Of a stretch of 64,000 nucleotides of DNA, positions 36,109-45,390 are shown piece after piece (within the stretch, counting starts at the first letter, position 1; each line of letters opens with the position of its first letter). The notes below the pieces were generated by a model. The model was not told the origin of the DNA. It did not search any database and saw nothing but the letters and a program-made list of their open reading frames with translations. Origin of the DNA: Ruegeria sp. THAF57 (GTDB lineage: Bacteria > Pseudomonadota > Alphaproteobacteria > Rhodobacterales > Rhodobacteraceae); the NCBI RefSeq assembly GCF_903914075.1, contig NZ_CAIWNQ010000001.1:62001-126000 (forward strand). Reading direction: 5' to 3'. Position numbers and translations under genes: made by a program.

Positions 36109-36456
36109 ATGACTGACCCGGTTTCATCCATCCGCAACCTTGGCCCCGCATTTGAACAGGCCTGCGCGCGTGCGGGCATACACTCGGCTCAGGACCTGCG
36201 CGAGATGGGCGCGGATGCTGCGTATACCAAGTTGCTGCAGTCCGGATCACGCCCGCATTTCATTGGCTATTACGTGCTGGTTATGGGGCTGCAGGGTCGT
36301 CCTTGGAACGATTGCAAAGGTGATGAGAAAAAAGCGCTGCGCAAACGGTTTGACGCAATCAAGGCCAGTGTTGGAACGGCGCCCGAGGCGCAAATGATTT
36401 CCGACCTTGATGCGATCGGCGTGCGGGTGTCACCGGACGATTTGAAACCCGCATAG
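36109..36456 (+). CDS. TfoX/Sxy C-terminal domain protein
   Basis: A 115-residue protein resembling the TfoX C-terminal helix-hairpin-helix-like domain: IRNLGPAFEQACARAGIHSAQDLREMGADAAYTKLL... (motif LGP...L...GI...L...GA...Y..L, residues 8-45). Full TfoX/Sxy regulates competence in gammaproteobacteria; the short C-terminal-only form is widespread in alphaproteobacteria without known function. Residues 46-115 are less typical. It shares a bidirectional terminator with ndk. Confidence 0.82.
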   Translation: MTDPVSSIRNLGPAFEQACARAGIHSAQDLREMGADAAYTKLLQSGSRPHFIGYYVLVMGLQGRPWNDCKGDEKKALRKRFDAIKASVGTAPEAQMISDLDAIGVRVSPDDLKPA

Positions 36457-36457
36457 A

Positions 36458-36490
36458 AAAAGCCGCCCTCAAGTTCTGAGGACGGCTTTT
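36458..36490. terminator. Bidirectional terminator between tfoX-like gene and ndk
   Basis: AAAAGCCG-C-CCTCA, loop AGTT, TGAGG-A-CGGCTTTT forms a long stem flanked by A- and T-runs on both sides. It fits termination of the convergent genes at 36456 (+) and 36511 (-). Confidence 0.9.
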
Positions 36491-36510
36491 AAAGTTGTTC
36501 CGGCGACGAT

Positions 36511-36933
36511 TTAGCCGACCAGTTCGATACCCGAGAAGAAGTAAGCAATCTCAACCGCTGCAGTTTCAGGTGCGTCCGAACCGTGGACCGAGTTTTCGCC
36601 AACCGATTCAGCGAACTCGGCGCGGATGGTGCCAGCGGCCGCGTCTGCGGGGTTGGTTGCGCCCATGACTTCGCGGTTCTTTGCAATGGCGCCTTCGCCT
36701 TCCAGAACCTGAACAACGACCGGAGCCGATGACATGAATTCACACAGTTCGTCATAGAACGGACGCTCGGCGTGGACTTCGTAGAACTTGCCAGCTTGTT
36801 CCTTGGTCATGTGAATGCGCTTTTGCGCGACGATGCGCAGGCCCGCGTCTTCGAACTTGGCGTTAATCTTGCCAGTCAGGTTGCGGCGGGTTGCATCGGG
36901 TTTGATGATCGAGAATGTGCGTTCCAGTGCCAT
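36511..36933 (-). CDS. ndk: Nucleoside diphosphate kinase
   Basis: A 140-residue enzyme that balances NTP pools by phosphotransfer through a histidine. [18 protein letters not shown] is the conserved N-terminus, and [12 protein letters not shown] carries the phospho-His (H of VHGSD). ATG 36933 is chosen because AAGGAGAGG lies 6-7 nt upstream and the sequence matches family starts; an in-frame upstream start (36993) would add 20 unrelated residues. Followed by the shared terminator. Confidence 0.97.
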   Translation of the reverse strand: MALERTFSIIKPDATRRNLTGKINAKFEDAGLRIVAQKRIHMTKEQAGKFYEVHAERPFYDELCEFMSSAPVVVQVLEGEGAIAKNREVMGATNPADAAAGTIRAEFAESVGENSVHGSDAPETAAVEIAYFFSGIELVG

Positions 36934-37032
36934 GTCGGCCTCTCCTTCGTGTTTGGCGCGCTGCGCCGAAATCCATCGCGCGCCGCCTAGCACGGTATTT
37001 GACCCAAGAAAAGCGTTATGATGACCTGACCG

Positions 37033-38235
37033 TCAGATCGCGTCGGGCAACGGCTCTACACGGTCGACCCAGCGCACGTACAAAATGGCCAACAGCCCTG
37101 CAAAACTGCACGCGCTCATCATGCCCAGCACCAGGTACGGACCGTTTTCGGGGCTAACCAGCGCCCCGGTCATTGACGTCAGAACCGCCCCTAAAGCGAC
37201 AATCATCGCGCCAGATAAGCCCGCCGCGCTGCCCGCCAGTTTCGGCCGAACCGACATTACTCCGGCTGATGCATTTGCGTTGGTCAAACCGTTTCCAAAG
37301 CCAACACAAATCGCCGATCCAAAGAAGACCCAGACAGACCCCAAGTCTGCCAAAAATAACAGCAGTCCGCAGAATGGACCGGTCGATGCCACGACCCGCC
37401 CGATCAGGATCATCGTCGTTAGACGTGTTCGGGCCGCGATCCGCCCGGTGATGAAATTCCCCACCATGAACCCGCCAGTGATAATACCAATACCCAGCCC
37501 CAACGACGCCGGGCTAAGGTCGAACCAAGCGGCGGCCACAAGGGGCGCTCCGGTGATAAAGGTAAAGAACCCGCCGATCGAAAATGCCGCGCACAAGGCG
37601 TATCCCCAGAATCGGCGGGCTCGGAACAGATGTGGGTATTCGCGCAGTTGGGCCGCAAACGTTGCCGATGGCGTGCTGTTCGTCTCGCCCATATCCAGCC
37701 AAAGCAGCGCAAACATCCCTGCCCCCAGCATGGTGTATAATATGAATCCGGCCCGCCATCCGAACAGCATATCCAAAGCGCCACCCATCATCGGACCCAG
37801 CATCGGCGCCAAGGCCATAGCCATGGCGACGTATCCCAGTTTGCTGGCAGCTTCATTCGGGGCGTATCTGTCACGGATCGACGCGCTTGATAAAACCGGC
37901 CCGGCCACCACTGCCGCCTGTAGCAATCGAAAACCCAGAAAGACCCAGATCGACTCCGCCAGCACGCACCCCAGCGAGGCGATTGTGAATATCCCCAACC
38001 CGATCAACATTATGGGCCTGCGCCCGAACCGGTCGGACAACGGGCCCACGATAAGTTGCAATATCGCTGAAACCGCCAGGTAGCCTGCGACCGAGAAGTT
38101 AACCAGCGCGTAGTCGACCTGAAAATCCCCGGCCATCTGTGCCAGTGACGGTAGGAACATGTTTAGCGACAGCACCGACAGCGCCGTCGCAAAGATCAAG
38201 GTGACCAAGGAAGGGGGCGTCTGGGCCGCTCGCAT
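37033..38235 (-). CDS. Multidrug efflux MFS transporter, Bcr/CflA type
   Basis: A 400-residue, 12-TM proton-driven exporter. The loop 2-3 signature is GPLSDRFGRRPIMLIG (about 63-78), and motif C of drug-proton antiporters is seen around AVVAGPVLSSASIRDRY. The substrate is unknown; Bcr/CflA members export bicyclomycin, chloramphenicol, sulfonamides or cysteine-pathway metabolites. Monocistronic, divergent from the ABC-F gene. Confidence 0.9.
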   Translation of the reverse strand: MRAAQTPPSLVTLIFATALSVLSLNMFLPSLAQMAGDFQVDYALVNFSVAGYLAVSAILQLIVGPLSDRFGRRPIMLIGLGIFTIASLGCVLAESIWVFLGFRLLQAAVVAGPVLSSASIRDRYAPNEAASKLGYVAMAMALAPMLGPMMGGALDMLFGWRAGFILYTMLGAGMFALLWLDMGETNSTPSATFAAQLREYPHLFRARRFWGYALCAAFSIGGFFTFITGAPLVAAAWFDLSPASLGLGIGIITGGFMVGNFITGRIAARTRLTTMILIGRVVASTGPFCGLLLFLADLGSVWVFFGSAICVGFGNGLTNANASAGVMSVRPKLAGSAAGLSGAMIVALGAVLTSMTGALVSPENGPYLVLGMMSACSFAGLLAILYVRWVDRVEPLPDAI

Positions 38236-38344
38236 GGGTCAAGAAACCGTCTGAAATCCAATCGGACCAGCGCTATCACATCGGACCCAGAAAGAACATG
38301 CCAAGCCGCTGGCGGCGGCAACACGGCTCTGCTAAGAGCGGCTC

Positions 38345-40198
38345 ATGTTACGGATCGAAGACATCAACTATGCCGTCGAAGGCCGCCCCCTGTTCGATGG
38401 GGCCAGTGCGACCATTCCCGATGGGCACAAGGTGGGCCTTGTGGGGCGGAACGGCACCGGCAAGACCACCCTGTTCCGCCTGATCCGGGGGGAGTTGGCA
38501 CTGGAATCGGGCAATATCGCACTGCCGAAACGCGCGCGGATCGGTGGCGTGGCGCAAGAGGTGCCCTCGTCCGATATCTCGCTGATCAACACCGTTCTGG
38601 CCGCCGATACCGAACGCAGCAGCCTGATGGCCGAGGCAGACAGCGCCGAGGACCCCGCCCGAATTGCCGAGATCCAAACTCGTCTGGCCGATATCGACGC
38701 ATGGTCGGCCGAGGCGCGCGCGGCTTCGATCCTCAAAGGTCTGGGGTTCGATGACGAGGATCAACTGAAACCCTGCTCGGATTTCTCGGGCGGCTGGCGG
38801 ATGCGCGTGGCGCTAGCGGCGGTGCTGTTTTCACAGCCCGATCTGTTGCTCCTGGACGAACCGACCAACTATCTGGACCTTGAAGGTGCGCTGTGGCTGG
38901 AAAGCTATCTGGCCAAATACCCGCATACGGTCATCATCATCAGCCACGACCGCGGGCTGCTGAACCGTGCAGTGGGGTCGATCCTGCATCTGGAAGACCG
39001 CAAGCTGACCTATTACGCGGTGCCTTACGACAAATTCGCCGAACGCCGCGCCGAACGTCTGGCACAGGCGGAATCGGAAAACGCCAAGGCAAAGGCGCGT
39101 ATTGCCCATCTGCAAAGCTATGTGGATCGCTTTCGGTATAAGGCATCCAAGGCTGTTCAGGCCCAGTCGCGTCTGAAGATGATCGAACGCATCCAGCTTG
39201 TTTCCACCCCGCAGGAGGCCGCCTTGCGCGCGTTCTCCTTCCCCGAGCCAGAAGAACTGTCGCCCCCGATCATCCATCTTGAAGGCGGGATCACAGGCTA
39301 TGGCGACACCGAGGTACTGCGCCGCCTGAATCTGCGCATTGATCAGGATGATCGCCTCGCCCTGCTGGGTAAGAACGGTCAGGGAAAATCGACGCTGTCC
39401 AAGCTGCTGTCGGACCGCCTGCCCCTGATGGCGGGCAAAATGACCCGCAGTTCCAAGCTGCGCATCGGCTATTTCGCACAGCATCAGGTGGATGAGCTGT
39501 ATGTGGACGAAACCCCTCTGGACCATCTGCGCCGTCTGCGCCCGGATGAGGCACCGGGCAAGTGGCGATCTCGTCTGGCCGGGTTTGGACTGAATGCCGA
39601 TCAGGCAGAAACACAAGTCGGTCGTCTGTCAGGCGGTCAGAAAGCGCGGCTATCGCTGCTGATCGCGACGATCGACGCGCCGCATATGCTGATTCTGGAT
39701 GAACCGACTAACCACTTGGATATCGAAAGCCGCGAGGCGCTGGTCGAGGCGCTGACCGCCTATTCCGGCGCGGTGGTTCTGGTCAGTCACGACATGCACC
39801 TTCTGTCACTGGTGGCGGATCGGTTGTGGCTGGTCTCGGACGGGACGGTCAAGCCGTTCGACGGTGATCTTGAGGCATATCGTGCCATGCTGCTGGCCCG
39901 TGACAAACCGGTGAAGGAAAAGCCCGCAATCGCCAAGCCCAAACGCCCGTCACGTGACACGATGCTGGCCCTGCGTGCCGATCTGCGAAAATGCGAGGAC
40001 CGGATTGAAAAGCTGACAGACATGCATGAAAAGCTGTCCGCGAAACTGGCAGACCCGGCGTTGTATGAAGATGACCGGATCAGCGATCTGGAATCGTGGA
40101 ACCGCAAATTCGCCGAGGTGGTCGAAGCCATGCAAAAAGCCGAAGCGTTGTGGGTCGCAGCCGCCGAACGCCTGGAACAAGCAGAGAGCGCGGCATGA
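38345..40198 (+). CDS. ABC-F family ATPase (YheS/Uup-like, ribosome-associated)
   Basis: A 617-residue protein with two ABC domains and no membrane segment. First domain: GRNGTGKTT (Walker A), FSGGWRMR (signature), LLLLDEPTNYLD. Second: GKNGQGKST, LSGGQKAR, LILDEPTNHLD. The inter-domain linker with Arg/Lys-rich helices (about 230-290) is the P-site tRNA interaction motif of translation factors in this class. A C-terminal coiled coil (about 540-617) is DNA- or ribosome-contacting in relatives. The stop overlaps marC by ATGA. Confidence 0.93.
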   Translation: MLRIEDINYAVEGRPLFDGASATIPDGHKVGLVGRNGTGKTTLFRLIRGELALESGNIALPKRARIGGVAQEVPSSDISLINTVLAADTERSSLMAEADSAEDPARIAEIQTRLADIDAWSAEARAASILKGLGFDDEDQLKPCSDFSGGWRMRVALAAVLFSQPDLLLLDEPTNYLDLEGALWLESYLAKYPHTVIIISHDRGLLNRAVGSILHLEDRKLTYYAVPYDKFAERRAERLAQAESENAKAKARIAHLQSYVDRFRYKASKAVQAQSRLKMIERIQLVSTPQEAALRAFSFPEPEELSPPIIHLEGGITGYGDTEVLRRLNLRIDQDDRLALLGKNGQGKSTLSKLLSDRLPLMAGKMTRSSKLRIGYFAQHQVDELYVDETPLDHLRRLRPDEAPGKWRSRLAGFGLNADQAETQVGRLSGGQKARLSLLIATIDAPHMLILDEPTNHLDIESREALVEALTAYSGAVVLVSHDMHLLSLVADRLWLVSDGTVKPFDGDLEAYRAMLLARDKPVKEKPAIAKPKRPSRDTMLALRADLRKCEDRIEKLTDMHEKLSAKLADPALYEDDRISDLESWNRKFAEVVEAMQKAEALWVAAAERLEQAESAA

Positions 40199-40815
40199 TT
40201 GATCTGGCCTTTTTCGTCACCGCATTCACGACCCTGTTCGTGGTCATTGACCCGTTCGGCACCACGCCCATCTTCGTGGCGCTGACGCAGGACATGGACG
40301 CTGCAACCCGTCGCAAAACTGCGATCCGCAGTTGCCTAACCGCCGTCTGCATCCTGATTGCCTTCGCCGCCTTTGGCGAGGCCGTGCTGGGCTTTGTCGG
40401 TATCTCAATGCCCGCCTTCCGCGTGGCAGGCGGCGCGCTGCTGTTCCTGACCGCACTCGACATGCTGTTTGACCGCCGCACCAAACGGCGCGAGGACCGG
40501 GCCGAAGAGGAAGAACACCCCGACCCGTCTGTCTTTCCACTGGCCATTCCTCTGATCGCTGGGCCGGGGTCGATTGCAACGATCATTCTGCTGGCCGGTC
40601 AACACCCCGGCGTTCTGGGAATTGTCGAGGCTTGCGTGGTCATGCTGGCCGTTATGGCCGTGGTATTCGCCTTTTTTCTGTCTGGAGGCGTTATCGCGCG
40701 CATTCTGGGTAAGACCGGCCTGAACGTCCTGACCCGCCTTCTTGGCATGTTGCTGGCCGCCCTGTCCGTTCAGTTCATTCTGGACGGCCTCAAAGCCTTT
40801 GGATTTGCGTCCTGA
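40195..40815 (+). CDS. MarC family integral membrane protein
   Basis: A 206-residue, six-TM protein (FFVTAFTTLFVVIDPFGTTPIF start, then the IPLIAGPGSIATII motif). This is the MarC/NAAT family, once named for antibiotic resistance but with no proven substrate. The start ATG 40195 overlaps the ABC-F stop by ATGA; the 33 codons upstream in frame lie inside the ABC-F gene. A hydrophilic loop rich in Arg and Glu (KRREDRAEEEEH, about 97-108) separates TM3 and TM4. Confidence 0.92.
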   Translation: MIDLAFFVTAFTTLFVVIDPFGTTPIFVALTQDMDAATRRKTAIRSCLTAVCILIAFAAFGEAVLGFVGISMPAFRVAGGALLFLTALDMLFDRRTKRREDRAEEEEHPDPSVFPLAIPLIAGPGSIATIILLAGQHPGVLGIVEACVVMLAVMAVVFAFFLSGGVIARILGKTGLNVLTRLLGMLLAALSVQFILDGLKAFGFAS

Positions 40816-40856
40816 CTCCCCATATATCACTCAAGCGCATGGTTTATGGTGAAAGT

Positions 40857-41438
40857 ATGGATGGCGACAGCATCGCACGCATAGCGTATCTGGGACTGCT
40901 TGGCGCGGCTGTTGTGGCCTGGTTTATCTCGCAGAACAGGCAGACGCTGAACAAAACGCTGCAACAGGCGATGGCCTGGGTGTTCATCTTTGTCGGCGTG
41001 ATTGCCGTTGTGGGTCTGTGGGAAGACATTCGCACGACCGTCGGCCCTGCCCCACAGATGACTGTAACGGGCGAAACGATCGAGGTGCCGCGCGCCCATG
41101 ACGGTCACTATTATCTGCCCGTCGTGGTGAACGGAGAGCCGATTACCTTCCTTGTCGACACCGGTGCCAGTCAGATTGTACTGAGCGCACAGGACGCCAC
41201 CCGCGTTGGTATTGATCCCGATCAGTTGAACTATTTCGGCCGCGCGGCTACCGCGAACGGTGAGGTCCGGACAGCACCCGTTCGGCTTGAAACCTTTACG
41301 GTTGGTCCGATCACCGACCAGAATGTCTCGGCCTGGATCAATGAGGGTGAACTGCACAAGTCCCTTCTGGGGATGGACTACCTGCACAGGTTCTCGAACA
41401 TTCAGTTTGCCGACGGTCGAATGATTTTGTCCCGCTGA
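40857..41438 (+). CDS. TIGR02281-type membrane-anchored aspartic protease (retropepsin-like)
   Basis: A 193-residue protein with two hydrophobic helices (about 8-24 and 38-56) followed by a soluble retropepsin-like domain. FLVDTGASQIVLS gives the single catalytic Asp of the DTGAS motif, so it must dimerise. Downstream, VSAWINEGELHKSLLGMDYL matches family flaps. I prefer ATG 40857 (MDGDSIARI) to ATG 40839. Substrate unknown. 42 bp after marC; the LexA box of the next gene lies just after its stop. Confidence 0.85.
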   Translation: MDGDSIARIAYLGLLGAAVVAWFISQNRQTLNKTLQQAMAWVFIFVGVIAVVGLWEDIRTTVGPAPQMTVTGETIEVPRAHDGHYYLPVVVNGEPITFLVDTGASQIVLSAQDATRVGIDPDQLNYFGRAATANGEVRTAPVRLETFTVGPITDQNVSAWINEGELHKSLLGMDYLHRFSNIQFADGRMILSR

Positions 41439-41455
41439 GGGCATTTCCAAATTGA

Positions 41456-41470
41456 GAACAAAGTGAGAAC
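41456..41470 (+). promoter_or_regulatory. LexA box (SOS operator) upstream of imuA
   Basis: GAAC-AAAGTGA-GAAC matches exactly the alphaproteobacterial LexA consensus GAAC/GTTC-N7-GAAC/GTTC direct repeat. It ends 16 bp before the imuA ATG, a position where LexA would block transcription. Confidence 0.88.
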
Positions 41471-41486
41471 ATGCTAGATTGAAAGC

Positions 41487-42107
41487 ATGTCTACTCATCT
41501 TCTTGGCCGCAAACCCGCGCGTGAAGCGCCGGGCATAAATCTTGATCCGCAAATCACCCTGCAACTGGGTCGCGTGCACGAAGCCTGCGGTCCCGCCCGG
41601 CGCAGCTTTGCCATGTGGCTGGCGGGTCAGGCGCAGGGGCCGGTGCTGTGGATTTCCCCCGCGTGGGAGCCCGGTCAGCTAAACCCCGACGGGATGATGC
41701 CCTTTGCGGATCCGGCCCGGTTCATCTTTGTCCACCCCACCCGTGCCGAAGACGTTCTGTGGTGCCTTGAAGAGGCGCTGCGCAGCGGGGCCATTCCGCT
41801 GGTGATTGGTGACCTGCCCGGTGCGCCCGGCCTGACACCCGTGCGCCGGATGCATCTGGCCGCCGAACAGGGCGGCGCGATGGGGCGGGCTCCGCTGGGG
41901 TTGCTGCTGACCCCCGGCGATGGGGGTGCGCAAGGCGTCGAAACGCGCTGGCACATGGCGGCTGCACATAAGGGCGAAGCCCGCCGCTGGACCCTGACCC
42001 GCAGCCGTGCCCGCGCCCTGCCCCCGGTCAGTTGGCACGCCACTCAGACCAAACCGCGCGTGGGGCTGAACCTGCGCCAGATAAAAACCAAAGACGCCCG
42101 CGTGTGA
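41487..42107 (+). CDS. imuA: ImuA-like SOS mutagenesis protein, without adjacent imuB/dnaE2
   Basis: A 206-residue protein similar to ImuA of the ImuA-ImuB-DnaE2 translesion mutasome. Family-like segments are RVHEACGPARRSFAMWLAG, PVLWISPAW, EEALRSGAIPLVIGDLP and LTPVRRMHLAAEQGG, with LGLLLTPGDGG and RWHMA in the second half. It is RecA-like in fold but has no P-loop. A perfect LexA box precedes it. In most genomes imuB (Y-family polymerase-like) and dnaE2 follow directly; here an MFS transporter gene begins 64 bp later. Confidence 0.82.
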   Translation: MSTHLLGRKPAREAPGINLDPQITLQLGRVHEACGPARRSFAMWLAGQAQGPVLWISPAWEPGQLNPDGMMPFADPARFIFVHPTRAEDVLWCLEEALRSGAIPLVIGDLPGAPGLTPVRRMHLAAEQGGAMGRAPLGLLLTPGDGGAQGVETRWHMAAAHKGEARRWTLTRSRARALPPVSWHATQTKPRVGLNLRQIKTKDARV

Positions 42108-42171
42108 CACTGGCGGAAGATCACGCAAGATGTGACTAGCCAAAACCAAACCTGCGCCCTAGCGTGCCGGG

Positions 42172-43386
42172 ATGAGCCACGCGATCCACGACAGCCGCTA
42201 TTCCTGGCTTCGCCTCTTGATCACGCTCGCCATTGCGACGGTGGCGAATGTAGGCATGTGGGCCGTGATCGTGGTGATGCCCGCAATCGAGGCGCAGTTC
42301 GACGCTGGCCGCGCCGAGGCATCGTTCCCGTATGTCCTATCCATGATCGGCTTTGCGTTGGGCAACATGTGGCTGGGCCAACTAGTGGATCGGCTGGGTG
42401 TGACCAAGGCGCTGATCGGGGCCGCGGCGCTGAGCGCAATCAGCTACCTGCTTGCAACATGGGCGCCGAACATGGCGCTGCTGTCTGCGGCTCATCTATT
42501 GCTGGGTCTGGGAACCTCGATCGGATTTGGTCCGCTGATCGCCGATATCTCGCACTGGTTCATGAAGCGGCGCGGCATTGCCGTGGCGCTGGTGGCCAGC
42601 GGGAACTATCTGTCTGGCGCAATCTGGCCGACCCTACTGTCCGGCATTCTGGCGCGTGAAGGGTGGCAACAGGTCTATCTGACATTGGCGATCATAACGC
42701 TGGTCGTCGTGATCCCCCTGTCCCTACTACTGCGCCGTCAGGTTCCGGTCGAAGCCCATCAAACCGCAGCCGCAAACGCGCAGATCAACGCGCGTAGTGT
42801 CGGCATATCCCCACGAACATTGCAATACATTCTGGGTCTAGCCGGGATCGGCTGTTGCGTGGCGATGTCGATGCCACAGGTTCATATCGTTTCATACTGC
42901 GTTGGGCTTGGTTATGGCCCTGCTGTCGGTGCCGAGATGCTGTCGCTGATGCTGCTTGGCGGTGTGGTCAGCCGGGTTATCTCGGGGATGGTCGCGGATA
43001 AGCTGGGCGGTCTGTACACATTGCTGATCGGCTCGGTCCTGCAATGCATCGCCCTGTTCCTGTTCCTGCCTTATGACGGGATGGTTTCCCTTTATGTCAT
43101 CAGCCTCATGTTCGGGCTGGCGCAAGGTGGGATCGTCCCCAGCTATGCTTTGGTCGTGCGCGAATACATGCCTCCGCAAGAGGCCGGAGCGCGGGTCGGC
43201 TTTGTCATGATGATGACAATCATGGGCATGGCCCTAGGCGGGTGGATGTCCGGGTGGATTTACGACTTTACCGGAAATTACCAACTGGCATTTATCAACG
43301 GCATTCTCTGGAATGGTCTGAACATCGTCATTCTTTTGACCCTGCTCAACCGATCACGCCCGCGCAGGCAAGAGGTACCCGCATGA
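42172..43386 (+). CDS. MFS transporter (monocarboxylate/OFA-like)
   Basis: A 404-residue, 12-TM permease. TM1 is LLITLAIATVANVGMWAVIVVMP. Loop 2-3 is GQLVDRLGVTKALIG, and a long cytoplasmic loop lies between TM6 and TM7 (VPVEAHQTAAANAQ, about 180-205). The central segment GPLIADISHWFMKRRGIAVA resembles the oxalate/formate and monocarboxylate antiporter group. Substrate unknown. Its stop overlaps the YceI-like gene by ATGA. Confidence 0.9.
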   Translation: MSHAIHDSRYSWLRLLITLAIATVANVGMWAVIVVMPAIEAQFDAGRAEASFPYVLSMIGFALGNMWLGQLVDRLGVTKALIGAAALSAISYLLATWAPNMALLSAAHLLLGLGTSIGFGPLIADISHWFMKRRGIAVALVASGNYLSGAIWPTLLSGILAREGWQQVYLTLAIITLVVVIPLSLLLRRQVPVEAHQTAAANAQINARSVGISPRTLQYILGLAGIGCCVAMSMPQVHIVSYCVGLGYGPAVGAEMLSLMLLGGVVSRVISGMVADKLGGLYTLLIGSVLQCIALFLFLPYDGMVSLYVISLMFGLAQGGIVPSYALVVREYMPPQEAGARVGFVMMMTIMGMALGGWMSGWIYDFTGNYQLAFINGILWNGLNIVILLTLLNRSRPRRQEVPA

Positions 43387-43979
43387 CCATACTGTCACGG
43401 CGTACCTTACTGGGCGGGCTTGTCACCCTACCGATGGTCCGCCCCGCACTGGCCGCGTTACAGCCTTACGAACTGCTAAAGGACGGAACTTCTGTCGATT
43501 TTACCTTTGCACTCTCCGGCATCACCCAATCTGGCACGATGCCGATTCAGAGCGCCGATATTCAGATCGACCTTCGCAACCTGCCAAACAGCCGTGTTGC
43601 AGTTGTCCTAAGCGTTGCCGAAGCACGCACCAAAGTCCCGTTTGCACGCAAACCGATGCTAAGCGAAAGCGTTCTGGACGCCGGCGCCTTCCCGACCATC
43701 CAATTCGAGTCGACCAGCATTCTGTTAGGCGAAGGTGGGCGTATCTCTCACGGGGCGATGGTGGTCGGCGATCTGACTTTGCGCGGTGTCACCCGCCCGA
43801 TCGCGCTGCAGGCAAACCTGTTTCGGGAACGCGGCAGCGACACCGGCAATCTTGACGATCTCTCAATCAACTTGACCGGAGCACTGAACAGGCACGACTT
43901 CGGCGCATCCGGCTATGCTGATCTGGTGCAGGATACAGTCGGGCTGGACATTCAGGCCCGCATCAAACGCATCGGATAG
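43383..43979 (+). CDS. YceI-family periplasmic lipid-binding-like protein
   Basis: A 198-residue secreted protein with a twin-arginine-like signal (SRRTLLGGLVTLP, cleavage near ALAAL). The YceI lipocalin-like barrel contains SVDFTFALSGIT, PTIQFESTSIL and VVGDLTLRGVTRP. YceI proteins bind polyisoprenoids in a hydrophobic pocket; the biological role is unclear. ATG 43383 is set by the ATGA overlap with the MFS gene; the frame upstream of it lies inside that gene. The start of family similarity agrees. Confidence 0.9.
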   Translation: MTILSRRTLLGGLVTLPMVRPALAALQPYELLKDGTSVDFTFALSGITQSGTMPIQSADIQIDLRNLPNSRVAVVLSVAEARTKVPFARKPMLSESVLDAGAFPTIQFESTSILLGEGGRISHGAMVVGDLTLRGVTRPIALQANLFRERGSDTGNLDDLSINLTGALNRHDFGASGYADLVQDTVGLDIQARIKRIG

Positions 43980-44049
43980 GTGAAAAACGACGTGACAAAG
44001 TCGATAAGCTGCGCGCGTCCCGCTCAGGATGCGCCAATCTGAGGCCATT

Positions 44050-45285
44050 ATGCGCACCATCATTTCCTTTGCCGCCCTGTTCCTCTCGGTCATACTGTTG
44101 CAGCTATCCACAGGTGGCGTCGGCCCGCTGGATGCCATCTCGGGCCTGACGCTTGAGTTCACGACCGAGCAGATCGGTCTTTTGGGATCCGCTCATTTCA
44201 TCGGGTTCTTTATCGGCTGCTGGTGGGCGCCGCGTCTTATGGGAAGCGTGGGTCACTCGCGCGCTTTTGCGGTCTGTACGGCCTTGGGTGCAATGGGTCT
44301 GTTGGGGCATACGTTGACGGAAAACCCATATGTCTGGGCAGTTCTTCGCATCGCATCGGGTACCTGCGTCGCTGGGTGTTACACTGTGATCGAGGCTTGG
44401 CTTAACGCCAAGGTAACCAACGAAACACGCGGGCGCGCGATGGGCACTTACCGGATCGCGGATATGGGCGCGTCATTATGCGCGCAGTTGATCATCGCCG
44501 TTTTGCCGCCTGCCTCTTATGTCTCGTACAATCTGTTGGCGATATTGTGTTGCGCGTCCCTGTTGCCCTTGACCCTGACACGGGCAAGCCAGCCGAAAAC
44601 CCCTGACGCGCCGCGATTGCGACCCAAGCTTGCCTGGCGCAGCTCCCCCTTGGCGGTGGCGGGCGTGATCGTGGCTGCGTTAAGCTCGGCATCATTTCGG
44701 ATGGTCGGGCCAGTTTACGGGCAAGAAGTTGGTTTGGATGTAGATCAGATCGCTTTCTTTCTGGCGTCCTTTGTCTTGGGTGGGGCGCTGGCGCAGTACC
44801 CTCTGGGCTGGCTGGCGGACAAATATGACCGCCGCTGGGTGTTGATCTGGCTGTCGGTCGCCGCTGTACTAAGCTGTGGTGTGACCATGGCAGCCAGCGG
44901 AGCCGGGACGTTGGGCGTGATGCTGGCCGCAGGATTGTTTGGCCTGACAACCTTTCCCATCTTTTCGGTCTCGTCCGCCCACGCCAACGACTTTGCCACA
45001 ACGGAACAACGGGTCGAACTTTCTGCTGCATTGATGTTCTGGTACGCGCTCGGGGCGATCGCCTCACCATTCATCTCATCCACCCTGATTCAACAATTCG
45101 GACCGGGTGCGCTGTTTGCGTTTGTGGCGGTTGGTCATGTCGGGCTGATCGTCTTTGGTCTGGCCCGGATGCAGTCGCGCCCAACGCCAGAAGAGCGCAC
45201 GAATTACGTCTATGCACCGCGCACCTCTTTCACAATCGGGCGGCTACTGAAGAAGTCGCGGGAAGAGCATAAGTCCGGTCCCTGA
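44050..45285 (+). CDS. MFS transporter (YcaD-like)
   Basis: A 411-residue, 12-TM permease with MRTIISFAALFLSVILLQL as TM1. It also shows GSVGHSRAFAVCTALGAMG, VIEAWLNAKVTNETRGRAMG and a C-terminal cytoplasmic tail (YAPRTSFTIGRLLKKSREE). It resembles the YcaD/UMF2 group of uncharacterised MFS proteins. I choose ATG 44050 since GAGG lies 5 nt upstream; ATG 44029 lacks a spaced ribosome site. Substrate unknown. Confidence 0.88.
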   Translation: MRTIISFAALFLSVILLQLSTGGVGPLDAISGLTLEFTTEQIGLLGSAHFIGFFIGCWWAPRLMGSVGHSRAFAVCTALGAMGLLGHTLTENPYVWAVLRIASGTCVAGCYTVIEAWLNAKVTNETRGRAMGTYRIADMGASLCAQLIIAVLPPASYVSYNLLAILCCASLLPLTLTRASQPKTPDAPRLRPKLAWRSSPLAVAGVIVAALSSASFRMVGPVYGQEVGLDVDQIAFFLASFVLGGALAQYPLGWLADKYDRRWVLIWLSVAAVLSCGVTMAASGAGTLGVMLAAGLFGLTTFPIFSVSSAHANDFATTEQRVELSAALMFWYALGAIASPFISSTLIQQFGPGALFAFVAVGHVGLIVFGLARMQSRPTPEERTNYVYAPRTSFTIGRLLKKSREEHKSGP

Positions 45286-45390
45286 ACACTGGATTTTAAC
45301 ATCCAAACTGGCAAGTAAGCAAAAGCCGGGGTTTTGCTGGCCGGTCACATCATGTAGACGGGCGCGCAGACAGTTACGTGGAAGCACAAA

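Noticed and set aside
37085..38083. 332-codon plus-strand ORF opposite the Bcr/CflA gene
   Set aside because: Pro/Asn/Ile-rich shadow of a membrane protein; no motif.
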